Below are positions 36,509 to 45,337 of a stretch of 64,000 bases of DNA, piece after piece. The first letter of the stretch is position 1, and every line of letters starts with the position of its first letter. Location: contig JAJDVJ010000026.1 in assembly GCA_022826205.1 (NCBI GenBank), positions 1 to 64,000 of the forward strand. Reading direction: 5' to 3'. Both the position numbers and the translations under genes were made by a program. This DNA comes from Silicimonas sp. Its GTDB lineage: Bacteria > Pseudomonadota > Alphaproteobacteria > Rhodobacterales > Rhodobacteraceae. The notes under the pieces are model-generated. The model was given only the letters and a program-made list of their open reading frames with translations, did no database searches and was not told the origin of the DNA.

Positions 36509-37459
36509 ATGAAAGACGGTACCGAGTTGCTTTCGAGCGAGAAGTTTCGCGACCCCCTAGTCACGGCAACAGGTGAAGAGCGAGCCGAGGTTGCATTTGC
36601 ACGTCTTGAGACGCTTTGGTTCAACACAGGCACGTTGTGCAACATCGAGTGCCCCAACTGCTACATCCTGTCGTCGCCGAGGAACGACAGTCTGGTCTAT
36701 CTGACTCTGGCTGATGTCGAGCACTACCTTTCCCAGATCGCGGAACTCGACAAGCCCGTTCGTGAAATCGGGTTTACGGGTGGCGAGCCGTTCATGAACC
36801 CGGACATGATAGCGATGGCACGGGCTTCCCTCGAAGCGGGACATGAAGTCCTGATCCTTACGAATGCCATGAAACCGATGATGCGAAGTTCGATGCGTGC
36901 CGGAATCGAAGACCTTCAGCGCAGATTTGGCGACCGGATGACGCTCAGGATTTCGCTCGACCACTGGTCGCCGGCGCTTCACGACGAGGAGCGCGGCGCA
37001 GGCAGCTTCGACGTCTCGCTGGAAGGCATGCGCTGGCTTCGAGACCAGGGCGTCCGCATGACCGTGGCTGGACGGACAATGTGGGCTGAAACCGAGTCCC
37101 ATGCGCGCGACGGATACGCTGCGCTTTATGCGAGTGAAGGTTTCGAGATCGACGCCTACAACCCTGCCGACACGGTCCTGTTCCCGGAAATGGATGAATC
37201 CGTCGATGTGCCGGAAATCACGACGGCTTGCTGGGACATCCTGGGCAAGTCGCCCGAACACGTCATGTGTTCCTCTTCGCGGATGGTGATCAAGCGCAAG
37301 GGAACCGAACATCCATCCGTTGTCGCATGCACGCTTCTTCCCTACGACACGCAGTTTGAATTTGGCAGATTGCTGAAGGATGCCTCAAGGCCCGTTCGGC
37401 TCAATCATCCGCATTGCGCGAAGTTCTGCGTTCTCGGCGGCGCAAGCTGCTCGGCCTGA
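36509..37459 (+). CDS. Orphan radical SAM protein with a cysteine-containing C-terminal tail
   Basis: A 316-residue radical S-adenosylmethionine enzyme. The [4Fe-4S]-SAM motif is CNIECPNC (C43, C47, C50), followed by GFTGGEPFMNP, the GGE motif that binds the SAM amino group, and SLDHWSP at the sixth-strand position. The C-terminal tail ends CAKFCVLGGASCSA, and with ACTLLP and MCSSS upstream there are enough cysteines for an auxiliary cluster, as in SPASM or Twitch-type members, though the spacing is not the standard one. ATG 36509 follows AGGAGGGTAAG. No precursor peptide, carrier or partner gene lies beside it, so the substrate is unknown. Confidence 0.92.
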   Translation: MKDGTELLSSEKFRDPLVTATGEERAEVAFARLETLWFNTGTLCNIECPNCYILSSPRNDSLVYLTLADVEHYLSQIAELDKPVREIGFTGGEPFMNPDMIAMARASLEAGHEVLILTNAMKPMMRSSMRAGIEDLQRRFGDRMTLRISLDHWSPALHDEERGAGSFDVSLEGMRWLRDQGVRMTVAGRTMWAETESHARDGYAALYASEGFEIDAYNPADTVLFPEMDESVDVPEITTACWDILGKSPEHVMCSSSRMVIKRKGTEHPSVVACTLLPYDTQFEFGRLLKDASRPVRLNHPHCAKFCVLGGASCSA

Positions 37460-37534
37460 ACCCATTCCCCGCGCTTCCGCGACCCCAAGGTCTTGCGGTG
37501 CGCGCCCTCGTGTACCGGGTGGTTCAGCGCGCCG

Positions 37535-38485
37535 TCAGCCAGCCATAGCGCAAAGCAGCTCGAACATGACCGACGCACCGAGAAACGCGGTGGCGCCGCA
37601 CTGATCGAAGGGTGGTGACACCTCGACGAGGTCGGCACCCCGGATGTCGAGCCCCGCAAGATGGCGACAGACCTCAAGCGCCTGGAACGAGTTAGGACCA
37701 CCGACCTCCGGCGTGCCGGTGCCTGGCGCGAATGCCGGATCGACGAAATCGATGTCATAGCTCACGTAAATCGGCTGCCCGCCCACAATCTCTCTGGCCT
37801 CGGACATGACATCCTCAATTCCGCGCGCGAACAGTTCCTCGATCCGAACTGTCCGAATGCCGACGCTCTTTGCGAAGTCCATGTCTTCATGGTCATACAT
37901 CGTCCCGCGTAGGCCAATCTGTATCACGCGCTTTGGATCCAGGAGGCTTTCCTCGACGGCGCGGCGAAACGGCGTGCCATGGGTGAACATTTCGCCGCCG
38001 AAGTAACTGTGGAAAAGATCGGTGTGGCTGTCGAAATGAATCATGCCCAGCGGCTCACCTGCCCCAAGGCCCCGCAGCACCGGCAATGTGCAAAGGTGAT
38101 CGCCGCCTGCCATCAGGGGACGAATCCCGGCCTCTTGCAAATTTGCGAAGAAAACGTCGAATCGCTCCAGCGTGTCGGAAATGCTGGCCGGGTTCGGCCC
38201 AATATCGCCGAGGTCCGCGCAGTTTGCGGCCTCGAAGGGGCGAATTCGCGAGACCGGGTGCTCGGCCCGGATCATGGTCGAAGCATCTCGAAGCTGGCGC
38301 GGTCCGTGCCGCGCGCCCGGGCGGTTCGTCGTGCCGCTGTCCCACGGCGCGCCGACGAGGCCTATCTGGACTTCGCCGAATCGCGGATGCCCGGGCGGTA
38401 CATGTGGCAGACGCATGAATGTTGGCACGCCCGCAAAGCGAGGAAGGTCGAAACCGGAGACGGGATGGAAGAAAGGATCGCTCAT
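37535..38485 (-). CDS. speB: Agmatinase-family ureohydrolase
   Basis: A 316-residue manganese ureohydrolase. The metal-binding motifs GGDHLCTLP, HFDSHTDLFHSYFG and SYDIDFVDPAFAPGTGTPEVGG are all present. The length and sequence are those of the agmatinase group, which cleaves agmatine to putrescine and urea; guanidinobutyrase or related activities occur in the same group and cannot be excluded. The vsr gene lies 9 bp upstream on the same strand, and the radical SAM gene converges on it. Confidence 0.92.
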   Translation of the reverse strand: MSDPFFHPVSGFDLPRFAGVPTFMRLPHVPPGHPRFGEVQIGLVGAPWDSGTTNRPGARHGPRQLRDASTMIRAEHPVSRIRPFEAANCADLGDIGPNPASISDTLERFDVFFANLQEAGIRPLMAGGDHLCTLPVLRGLGAGEPLGMIHFDSHTDLFHSYFGGEMFTHGTPFRRAVEESLLDPKRVIQIGLRGTMYDHEDMDFAKSVGIRTVRIEELFARGIEDVMSEAREIVGGQPIYVSYDIDFVDPAFAPGTGTPEVGGPNSFQALEVCRHLAGLDIRGADLVEVSPPFDQCGATAFLGASVMFELLCAMAG

Positions 38486-38494
38486 GACGTGAGG

Positions 38495-38998
38495 CTATGT
38501 TTCCGAGTCAGAAAGTTCCAGTCCAGATTGCGCGAGCCGGTTCGCCACACGGCTTTCCTCGATCACGATCTCCCTGCCGCCCGCAGCCAGCCAACTTGCC
38601 AGCATCTGGGTGGCAACATCAACATGTTCGGCCTTCCTCAATGCGCATTCCCAGATCGTGGCCACCCGCCAACCTTCTTCGATCAGTCTTGAGCGCACCT
38701 CGTCGTCGCGCGCGACATTTCTTTCGAACTTGGATGTCCAGTACTCGGTGCGCGTCGAGGGAACCGTGGCGTGACGGCACCCTTCATGGCGATGCCAGAA
38801 GCAACCATGCACGAACACGACAGCATTGAATTTCCGAAACACCAGATCCGGTCGGCCGGGAACGTCCTTCGCATGCAATCGAAATCGAAAGCCTCGCCTG
38901 TGCAACGCCTTCCGAACAACGAGCTCCGGCTTTGTATTCTTGCCCCTGATGCTGGCCATGATCCGGGATCGCGTCTTGCTGTCAACGACATCCACCAA
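38495..38998 (-). CDS. vsr: Very short patch repair endonuclease (Vsr)
   Basis: A 167-residue DNA mismatch endonuclease that nicks beside T:G mismatches formed by 5-methylcytosine deamination. It has the family's RSRIMASIRGKNTKPEL N-terminus, the catalytic GRPDLVFRKFNAVVFVHGCFWHRHEGCRH (catalytic Asp and zinc-site Cys/His) and YWTSKFERNVARD. TTG 38998 lies 8 nt after GGAG and is preferred; GTG 38995 is also possible. Vsr genes normally sit next to a cytosine-5 methyltransferase, and none is in this window. It is 9 bp from speB, an odd partner. Confidence 0.92.
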   Translation of the reverse strand: MVDVVDSKTRSRIMASIRGKNTKPELVVRKALHRRGFRFRLHAKDVPGRPDLVFRKFNAVVFVHGCFWHRHEGCRHATVPSTRTEYWTSKFERNVARDDEVRSRLIEEGWRVATIWECALRKAEHVDVATQMLASWLAAGGREIVIEESRVANRLAQSGLELSDSET

Positions 38999-39143
38999 GG
39001 TCTTTGCTCCACCTGAATTTGCGACCTCTGCAAGGCATACACCACAACGTCCCAATGACCTTCCACAATGGCGGCGGCATTCGGGACGGCTTCAATCTCA
39101 CGATCAATCAGCTCCGGTACGGCTTTCATACTCGAAGGGAAGC

Positions 39144-40265
39144 TCAGATGAGCAGCGCCCGCGCATCGTCCGGCCCAAGCGGTTCCGGGCGCTTGCAAGT
39201 CGTCGCCATCTCTACGAATCGCCTGTTCTCACCGGACATCAGAAGGCCCGTCATCACTTCGACCGCATGAAGTGCGAGTTCCATCGAGCAACGGTGCGGA
39301 CGGCTCTCCTGAATTGCAAGCGTCATGTCCGAAAGTCCCGCCGCGCGATAGTTGGCATGCACCCCGCCTTGGTTCACGACCGAAAATGGATGGTCCCATG
39401 CATCAACGGCACTGGGTTTCTGGTTCGCACGGGTCATGACTAGTTCGCCGCCAAAGAAGTTCGGATCGGGCAAGTCAAGACTGGCCTCAGAGCCATAAAG
39501 CTCCATCGGCTTGTGCCCATGCGCCCAGACATCCCAGCTCGTGACCAACGTCACGACCGCGCCGCTGTGAAACTCGAGGATGCCGTGGATTGTGGTCGGC
39601 GTCTTGACTGGAATCTCCGCGCCGCGCCTCGGCTCCGAGAGAATGGTTCGCGTCGTGGACGGAGTCGTGCTGACCGCCGCCACGCGCCTTACCGGCCCGA
39701 TCAACTGGACAAGATTGGTCACGTAGTAGGGACCGATGTCCAGAACCGGCCCCGCCCCCGGAAGAAAGAAGAAGTCCGGATTCGGATGCCAGTGCTCCAT
39801 CCCATGGCTCATCACGAATGCCGTGCCGCTCGTCACCGTTCCGATGTCGCCTTCATCAATCATGTGACGCGCAAGTTGGTGCGATCCCCCAAGGAACGTG
39901 TCAGGCGCCGAACCCACGCGACAGCCCTTCTCCTCGGCGAGCCGTGCAATTTCCGTGCCTTCCTCAAGAGAAAGGACAAAGGGCTTTTCCGAATATACAT
40001 GCTTGCCCGATTTCAACGCACTCGACGAAATCTCGAAATGCGCGGCTGGAACCGTCAGGTTCACCACGATGTCAATGTCGCCCGCCCCAAGGAGTGCTTC
40101 GACGCTGTCATGACGCACCCCGAACTCGTCCGCTCGGGCACGGGCGGCCGCGTCATTGATGTCTGCAACCGCGCGGATTTCGAATCCCCTGAACATCGGT
40201 GCAAGACGCAGATAGGCCGAGGAAATGTTGCCGCATCCAATGATGCCGACGCCAAGATTGCTCAT
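39144..40265 (-). CDS. Gfo/Idh/MocA-family sugar or polyol dehydrogenase
   Basis: A 373-residue NAD(P)-dependent oxidoreductase. The Rossmann motif is GVGIIGCGNISSAYL at residues 4-18. The catalytic EKPFVLSLEEG motif (Lys of EKP) is near residue 95, and the C-terminal beta-sheet domain carries GPVLDIGPYYVTNL. ATG 40265 is preceded by GGAGAGGCAG. It is last in a six-gene minus-strand sugar operon and probably oxidises the imported sugar or its derivative; a partner isomerase gene ends 11 bp upstream. Confidence 0.92.
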   Translation of the reverse strand: MSNLGVGIIGCGNISSAYLRLAPMFRGFEIRAVADINDAAARARADEFGVRHDSVEALLGAGDIDIVVNLTVPAAHFEISSSALKSGKHVYSEKPFVLSLEEGTEIARLAEEKGCRVGSAPDTFLGGSHQLARHMIDEGDIGTVTSGTAFVMSHGMEHWHPNPDFFFLPGAGPVLDIGPYYVTNLVQLIGPVRRVAAVSTTPSTTRTILSEPRRGAEIPVKTPTTIHGILEFHSGAVVTLVTSWDVWAHGHKPMELYGSEASLDLPDPNFFGGELVMTRANQKPSAVDAWDHPFSVVNQGGVHANYRAAGLSDMTLAIQESRPHRCSMELALHAVEVMTGLLMSGENRRFVEMATTCKRPEPLGPDDARALLI

Positions 40266-40276
40266 CTGCCTCTCCG

Positions 40277-41029
40277 TCACAGCGTTTTCAGAAAGCCGAC
40301 GGAGCGCTCCGCGAAACGCCAGTCATCGCTTGGATTGTCATGCTCTAGAACAAGGTGGTCGCAGCCAACCCGTGCCAGGGCGGCCACAAGGGCCGTCCAG
40401 TCGAGCGTGCCATGGCCCACGTCGGACCAGCCGTCTTCTTGAACACATGTGCCATCAGGCGCGATGTCCTTTACATGTGCCGCGCCGATTCGGCCGCCAA
40501 GACGTTCGATCCAGGCAAATGGGTCCTCGCCGGCACGCACTGCCCAGGCAATATCGAACTCAAAAGCAAGCGCCGGACCGCCCTCAAACATGGCCTCGAT
40601 CGGATAATTTCCGTCGTCCAGCGCACGGAACTCGAAATCGTGGTTGTGCCACCCGAAACCGATGCCCGCGTCTTGCAATGGCTTGCCGGCTTCCGCAAGG
40701 CGCGCACCGAACGCGCGCCAGCCGTCCCGGTCATCCGGTCGATCGGCAGCATCGAGATAGGGCACGTACACGTTTCGCACTCCAAGCGCAGTCGCCATCT
40801 CCCTGACGCCGTCCGGGTCGCTCTCGACCATGTCCAGTCCGAAATGCCCGCTCGTCATCACCAGACCGGCCTTCTCCAGTTCGGCCTTTAGCTGGCCCAG
40901 ATCGCCCGAAGCGGCGTAGAGGCCGCCGAATCCTTCGACCTCTGACAGGCCAAGGTCCGCGATCATCCTCAGAGTCTTCGGCAGAGGACCGAACTTGCGT
41001 GACGAATAAAGCTGGTACGAAAGTGACAC
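40277..41029 (-). CDS. Sugar phosphate isomerase/epimerase (xylose isomerase-like TIM barrel)
   Basis: A 250-residue AP endonuclease-2/IolE-like TIM-barrel protein. Metal-site segments are GFGWHNHDFEF, FEFDIAWAVRAGEDP, GRIGAAHVKDIAPDG and VLEHDNPSDD, giving the His/Asp/Glu set of the family. GTG 41029 follows GGAAGAAAGA and gives the family-typical start (SLSYQLYSSRKF). An extension upstream is unlikely. It lies between the transporter ATPase and the Gfo/Idh dehydrogenase, an arrangement typical of inositol- and keto-sugar pathways. Confidence 0.9.
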   Translation of the reverse strand: MSLSYQLYSSRKFGPLPKTLRMIADLGLSEVEGFGGLYAASGDLGQLKAELEKAGLVMTSGHFGLDMVESDPDGVREMATALGVRNVYVPYLDAADRPDDRDGWRAFGARLAEAGKPLQDAGIGFGWHNHDFEFRALDDGNYPIEAMFEGGPALAFEFDIAWAVRAGEDPFAWIERLGGRIGAAHVKDIAPDGTCVQEDGWSDVGHGTLDWTALVAALARVGCDHLVLEHDNPSDDWRFAERSVGFLKTL

Positions 41030-41164
41030 GTGCGGATCTTTCTTCCAGAGGGGGCTTAGGTCGAATGCCTGATGGCGCAAAGCGCCGGCATCCGACCAGT
41101 TTCGGGAATCATCGAAGTTGCCGATGCTAACGAACCGCTGTCAAGCAATGTCTGCAATTCCCGT

Positions 41165-42250
41165 TCAGAGACGTTCCTCGTCGCCTGCGTCGAAGAGCGA
41201 TGCGTCGGCGGCATTGACGCCAGCATGCAGCGAGTCGCCGGAGGCAACCTTGGACTGGCCGCTTATCCTCAACCAGAAGCGCTTGCCGTTGACGGACGTC
41301 AGGACGAGCGTGTCCGAGCCGAGCGGCTCGACCACCTCTGCCTTGACGGTGAGCTCGAAATCAGCTCCCGCCGCCTCTTCGCCAACGAGAACATGCTCGG
41401 GTCGAATTCCGAACCACACTTCTCCCTTGGCTTCCCGCTCGAACGAATAGGAATCCAGCGGAATGGAAATCTCGCCCGCGAGGAAGCGGCCATTCTCTAC
41501 CTTTCCCTGCTGAAGGTTCATGGCAGGCGAGCCGATGAAATCCGCTACGTAGAGATTGGCCGGCCGGCTGTAGATCTCACCCGGCGACGCGAGCTGCTGA
41601 ATGATCCCGTCCTTCATTATGGCGATCCGGTCGGCTAGGGTCATCGCCTCGACCTGGTCATGCGTAACGTAGATCATCGTGTTATCAAGCCGGTCGTGCA
41701 GCTGCTTCAGCTCGACACGCAGGTCGGCTCGAAGCTTGGCATCCAGATTCGAGAGCGGCTCGTCGAAGAGGAAGACGTCCACGTCTCGCACCAAGGCACG
41801 CCCGATTGCGACCCTTTGGCGCTGGCCGCCTGAAAGCGCAGACGGCTTCCGCTTGAGCAGCGGCTCTATCTGAAGGATGTCGGCAGCGCGTGCCACGCGT
41901 TCCTTGATCTCGGTCTTCGGAACACGGGCGTTCTTGAGCCCGAAGGACATGTTTCCTTCGACCGACATCTGCGGATAAAGTGCATAGCTTTGGAAGACCA
42001 TGCCGATGCCGCGTTCCGAAGGTTCGGCCCAAGTGACGTTGCGCCCCTTGATGAAGACCTGACCACCTGTGACGTCGAGCAGCCCCGCGATGCAATTGAG
42101 AAGCGTGGACTTCCCGCAGCCCGATGAGCCCAGGAGGACCAGGAACTCGCCTTCGTTGACCGACAGGTTCAGGCCTTTCAGGACGTCGACCGCCCCGAAG
42201 CTCAGGTCGAGATTCTTGATTTCGACGGACGTGACCCCGTTCCCGCTCAT
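41165..42250 (-). CDS. Sugar ABC transporter ATP-binding protein (MalK/UgpC-type)
   Basis: A 361-residue ATPase. Walker A is GSSGCGKST, the signature ALSGGQRQRVAIGRAL, Walker B FLFDEPLSNLDAKLR and the H-loop YVTHD. The C-terminal third is a TOBE regulatory domain (GIRPEHVLVGEE and VEPLGSDTLVL). It completes the transporter with the two permeases and binding protein encoded upstream. The permease gene ends 4 bp before its start. Confidence 0.96.
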   Translation of the reverse strand: MSGNGVTSVEIKNLDLSFGAVDVLKGLNLSVNEGEFLVLLGSSGCGKSTLLNCIAGLLDVTGGQVFIKGRNVTWAEPSERGIGMVFQSYALYPQMSVEGNMSFGLKNARVPKTEIKERVARAADILQIEPLLKRKPSALSGGQRQRVAIGRALVRDVDVFLFDEPLSNLDAKLRADLRVELKQLHDRLDNTMIYVTHDQVEAMTLADRIAIMKDGIIQQLASPGEIYSRPANLYVADFIGSPAMNLQQGKVENGRFLAGEISIPLDSYSFEREAKGEVWFGIRPEHVLVGEEAAGADFELTVKAEVVEPLGSDTLVLTSVNGKRFWLRISGQSKVASGDSLHAGVNAADASLFDAGDEERL

Positions 42251-42254
42251 GGCT

Positions 42255-43157
42255 TCACCCCTTCACCGCACCGGCTGCAATGCCCCTGACGAACAGGCGG
42301 CCCGACACGAAATAGATGACCAGCGGCACCAGCCCCGTCAGGATGGTCGCCGCCATGTTGACGTTGTATTCCTTCACGCCCTGCACCGAATTGACGATGT
42401 TGTTGAGCTGGACTGTCATCGGGTAGATGTCCGGCTTGGTGTACACCACTCCGAACAGGAAGTCGTTCCAGATCCCGGTTACCTGAAGAATCATCGCGAC
42501 CACGAAGATCGGCAGCGACATCGGCAGCATGATCTGGAAGTAGATCCCCCAGAACCCGGCCCCGTCCACCCGCGCGGCCTTGAAGAGTTCCTCGGGCAGC
42601 GACGTGAAATAGTTCCTGAACAGGAGCGTCAGGATAGGCATTCCGAAAATCGAGTGCACGATCACCAAGCCCCAGAGCGTGCCATAAAGACCGATCTCGC
42701 GCAGCAGAATCACGATCGGATAAAGCATGACCTGATAGGGTATGAATGCCCCGAAAATCAGGATTGTGAAGAAGACGTTCGCCCCCTTGAACCGCCAGTT
42801 GGCAAGCGCATATCCATTTACGCTCGCTATCGCGATCGAGACGATCACGGACGGAATCGTGATCCGGACCGAGTTCCAGAAACCTCGCGAAAGGCCGTCG
42901 CAATTCAGGCCGGTGCAGGCCTCCGCCCAGGCCTTGACCCAAGGCTCGAATGTGATCTCGACCGGCGGAGCGAATATGTTGCCTAGCCGGATTTCGGGCA
43001 TTCCCTTCAGCGAAGTCACGATCATCACGTAGAGCGGCAGCATGTAGTAGAGTGCCACCATTATGAGCGTGCCGTAGAGGAAGATGTTCCGCCGCGAGAA
43101 CGTGCGGCGCGGCTTCGGCCCGTGGGCTCCCTCGAAACCTGCAATTGCCTCAGTCAC
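42255..43157 (-). CDS. Carbohydrate ABC transporter permease (MalG-type)
   Basis: A 300-residue inner-membrane permease with six transmembrane helices. The EAA loop that docks the ATPase reads EELFKAARVDGAGFWGIYFQIMLPM. The N-terminus is cytoplasmic and basic (KPRRTFSRRN). GTG start at 43157 overlaps the end of the first permease gene by 8 bp. It pairs with that protein to form the pore. Confidence 0.94.
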   Translation of the reverse strand: MTEAIAGFEGAHGPKPRRTFSRRNIFLYGTLIMVALYYMLPLYVMIVTSLKGMPEIRLGNIFAPPVEITFEPWVKAWAEACTGLNCDGLSRGFWNSVRITIPSVIVSIAIASVNGYALANWRFKGANVFFTILIFGAFIPYQVMLYPIVILLREIGLYGTLWGLVIVHSIFGMPILTLLFRNYFTSLPEELFKAARVDGAGFWGIYFQIMLPMSLPIFVVAMILQVTGIWNDFLFGVVYTKPDIYPMTVQLNNIVNSVQGVKEYNVNMAATILTGLVPLVIYFVSGRLFVRGIAAGAVKG

Positions 43158-44046
43158 GCTTCCGGCTCCCGAATTCGAGATAGGCCCAGGGGATGATGAC
43201 GATGGCCACGGCGAGGAGCATCATGGTCGAAGCGGCGAAGCCCTGCGCGAGGTTCTGGCGAAGGAACATCGTGTCGTAGACGTATTTTGCCGGCACTTCC
43301 GAAGCTATCCCCGGCCCGCCGCTGGTCTGCGCGACGACAAGGTCAAACACCCGAACTATGCCGCTCGCGATCAGCACGAGAGTGGTGATGAAGACAGGGC
43401 GCATCATGGGGATGACAATGAAGATGTAGGTCTTCCAGGTCGGGATGCCGTCCACCCGGGCGGCTTTCCAGATTTCCTGGTCGATGCCGCGCAGTCCGGC
43501 CAGCATCAAAACCATGATCAATCCCGTGCCCTGCCAGAGCCCGGCGATCAGGATGCCGTAGATCACGATGTCCTGGTTGTAGAGCGGATCGAACTCGAAA
43601 CTCGCCCAGCCCAGGCTCCGCACGATGTTCTGCACCCCGAAATCCGGGTTCAGGATCCATTGCCATACGAGGCCCGTGACGATGAACGACAGGGCGAACG
43701 GATACAGGATGATGGTGCGAAACGTGTTCTCGAACCGGATTTTCTGGTCGAGAAGCGCAGCAAGCACGAAACCGATGACGAGGCTGAAGACCAACGAGCA
43801 GATCCCGTAGATCATCAGGTTCTCGATCGAGACGATCCAGCGATTGGTGTTCCAGAGCCGCTCGTACTGGTCCAGCCCGACCCATTTGGCCTTGGGCAGA
43901 AGCTTCGAACTGGTGAAGGAGTAGACAACCGTCCAGAGCGTGCCCCCGACAAAGACGCAGAGCGCCGTCAGGATCATCGGGATGGCAGCTATCTTGGCCA
44001 TCAGATTCCTGAACAACGCGTTCGGTCTGGCCGCTTCTGCCGCCAC
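43150..44046 (-). CDS. Carbohydrate ABC transporter permease (MalF-type)
   Basis: A 298-residue permease with six transmembrane helices. The EAA loop is QEIWKAARVDGIPTWKTYIFIVIPM. The start is GTG at 44046. It is the second gene of the sugar operon, 58 bp after the binding-protein gene; that spacer contains a hairpin. No large periplasmic P2 loop as in E. coli MalF is seen, which fits the shorter permeases of alphaproteobacterial glucose/polyol systems. Confidence 0.94.
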   Translation of the reverse strand: MAAEAARPNALFRNLMAKIAAIPMILTALCVFVGGTLWTVVYSFTSSKLLPKAKWVGLDQYERLWNTNRWIVSIENLMIYGICSLVFSLVIGFVLAALLDQKIRFENTFRTIILYPFALSFIVTGLVWQWILNPDFGVQNIVRSLGWASFEFDPLYNQDIVIYGILIAGLWQGTGLIMVLMLAGLRGIDQEIWKAARVDGIPTWKTYIFIVIPMMRPVFITTLVLIASGIVRVFDLVVAQTSGGPGIASEVPAKYVYDTMFLRQNLAQGFAASTMMLLAVAIVIIPWAYLEFGSRKRD

Positions 44047-44069
44047 GGTCGCCCCTATTCAGAGAGTGA

Positions 44070-44095
44070 CGGCGAGGCCATGTCTGGCCCCGCCG
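44070..44095 (-). promoter_or_regulatory. Intercistronic hairpin after the sugar-binding protein gene
   Basis: A 10-bp stem with one A-C mismatch (CGGCGAGGCC / GGCCCCGCCG) and a 6-nt loop, 9 bp beyond the binding-protein stop. It occupies the same position as the hairpin at 27851-27883 in the other sugar cluster and lacks a T-tract, so mRNA stabilisation with reduced downstream expression is likely. Confidence 0.55.
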
Positions 44096-44104
44096 AAACT
44101 TGCA

Positions 44105-45337
44105 TCAGTCCGCGTTAGCGATGATGTCGGCGTAGCGCTCCTGTGCGTCCGCCGCCGAGATCGAGCTGTCAGCCCAGAATTCGGTCATCAGGTCCTCGAT
44201 CTGACCAAGCGTATCGGGCGACAAGGTCTGGTTGGCATCCGGAAGGATGTTGCCCTGCGCCAGTATGGCCAGCCCCTTCTTCATGCAGTCATTGGCTGCC
44301 GCAAGATCGACATCGCCGCGCACGGGAAGCGATCCCTTCTTGAGGTTGAACGCCACCTGCACTTCCTTCGAGAGCATCAGCGAAGCAAGCTCCTTCTGTG
44401 CAGCCTCCACCTCGGGATCAGACTGCTTGGGGAAGTAGAAGGCATCTCCGCCGGTCGAGATGATCTCGTTCACGCCTAGTCCTGGCAAGCAGGAATAGTC
44501 CGTCCCGGCCATTTGGTTCGCGACCTGAAACTCGCCCTGCGCCCAGTCTCCCATGATCTGGCCGCCGGCTTTGCCGGTGATCACCAGGTTAGTCGCCTGG
44601 TTCCAGTCCTGAACGTTCGAGCCCTGACGCATTTCACGTGCGGCAGCTGCCGCCTCGAAGACCTTGGCATATACCGGGCCAGCTGCAACTTCGGCGTCCT
44701 TGTCGACGCTTACCGCTGCCCAGGCCTCGGGACCGGCCAGCGCGATCGTGATCACGCCGAAGGCGCCGGACGCCTGCCAGGGCTGGTTGCCCATCGCAAG
44801 CGGGACGATGCCGCTTTCGCGAAGCGTGGGAGCTGCGGCCACGAATTCATCCCAATTCGTCGGAACCGGAATGCCCGCCTGCTCAAAAGCCGCGTGGCTC
44901 AACCAGATCCACTGCCATGAGTGGATGTTGACTGGCACGCAATAGACGCGCCCGTCGATGGTGCAACTGTCGAGTAGCGAGACCGGATGCACGATGTCGC
45001 GCCAGCCCTCTGCCTCGGCCACGTCGGTAAGGTCGAGCATCAATCCGGCCTCAACCAGTTCTTCCGCCTGGCGACCATGGTTGAACTGGGTGGCGCCCAT
45101 CGGGTCGCCGCCGGTGATTCGGCTGATCATGATCGGACGCGCGACGCCACCGGATCCGGCAATCGCACCGTCAACCCAGGTATGCTCGGTCCTTTCGTCG
45201 AACGCCTTGGCAAACTCGGCAACAGCCGCGGCTTCTCCACCGCTGGTCCACCAATGCGTGACTTCGAGGTCCACGGCATGGGCCGCACCTGCGGCGCACA
45301 TCGCGGTTCCACAAAGCAAACTCTTGAACGATTTCAT
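44105..45337 (-). CDS. Sugar ABC transporter substrate-binding protein (family 1)
   Basis: A 410-residue periplasmic binding protein. ATG 45337 follows GGGAGAAATTG; the preceding in-frame TTG is rejected. The signal peptide covers residues 1-21 (ending AAHA), and the mature protein starts VDLEVTHWWTSGGEAAAVAEF, typical of the glucose/mannose-binding (GtsA/XylF-like) members of the extracellular solute-binding family 1. Aromatic residues likely to stack on sugar are seen in THWWTSG, HSWQWIWL, NQPWQ and MGDWAQGEF. It heads the operon that continues through both permeases, ATPase, isomerase and dehydrogenase. Confidence 0.94.
   Translation of the reverse strand: MKSFKSLLCGTAMCAAGAAHAVDLEVTHWWTSGGEAAAVAEFAKAFDERTEHTWVDGAIAGSGGVARPIMISRITGGDPMGATQFNHGRQAEELVEAGLMLDLTDVAEAEGWRDIVHPVSLLDSCTIDGRVYCVPVNIHSWQWIWLSHAAFEQAGIPVPTNWDEFVAAAPTLRESGIVPLAMGNQPWQASGAFGVITIALAGPEAWAAVSVDKDAEVAAGPVYAKVFEAAAAAREMRQGSNVQDWNQATNLVITGKAGGQIMGDWAQGEFQVANQMAGTDYSCLPGLGVNEIISTGGDAFYFPKQSDPEVEAAQKELASLMLSKEVQVAFNLKKGSLPVRGDVDLAAANDCMKKGLAILAQGNILPDANQTLSPDTLGQIEDLMTEFWADSSISAADAQERYADIIANAD

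Noticed and set aside
42069-44118. Long plus-strand open frames across the sugar ABC operon
   Set aside because: Their products are highly charged, repetitive in Asp/Arg/His and lack any family motif, whereas the minus strand encodes clear ATPase and permease genes.
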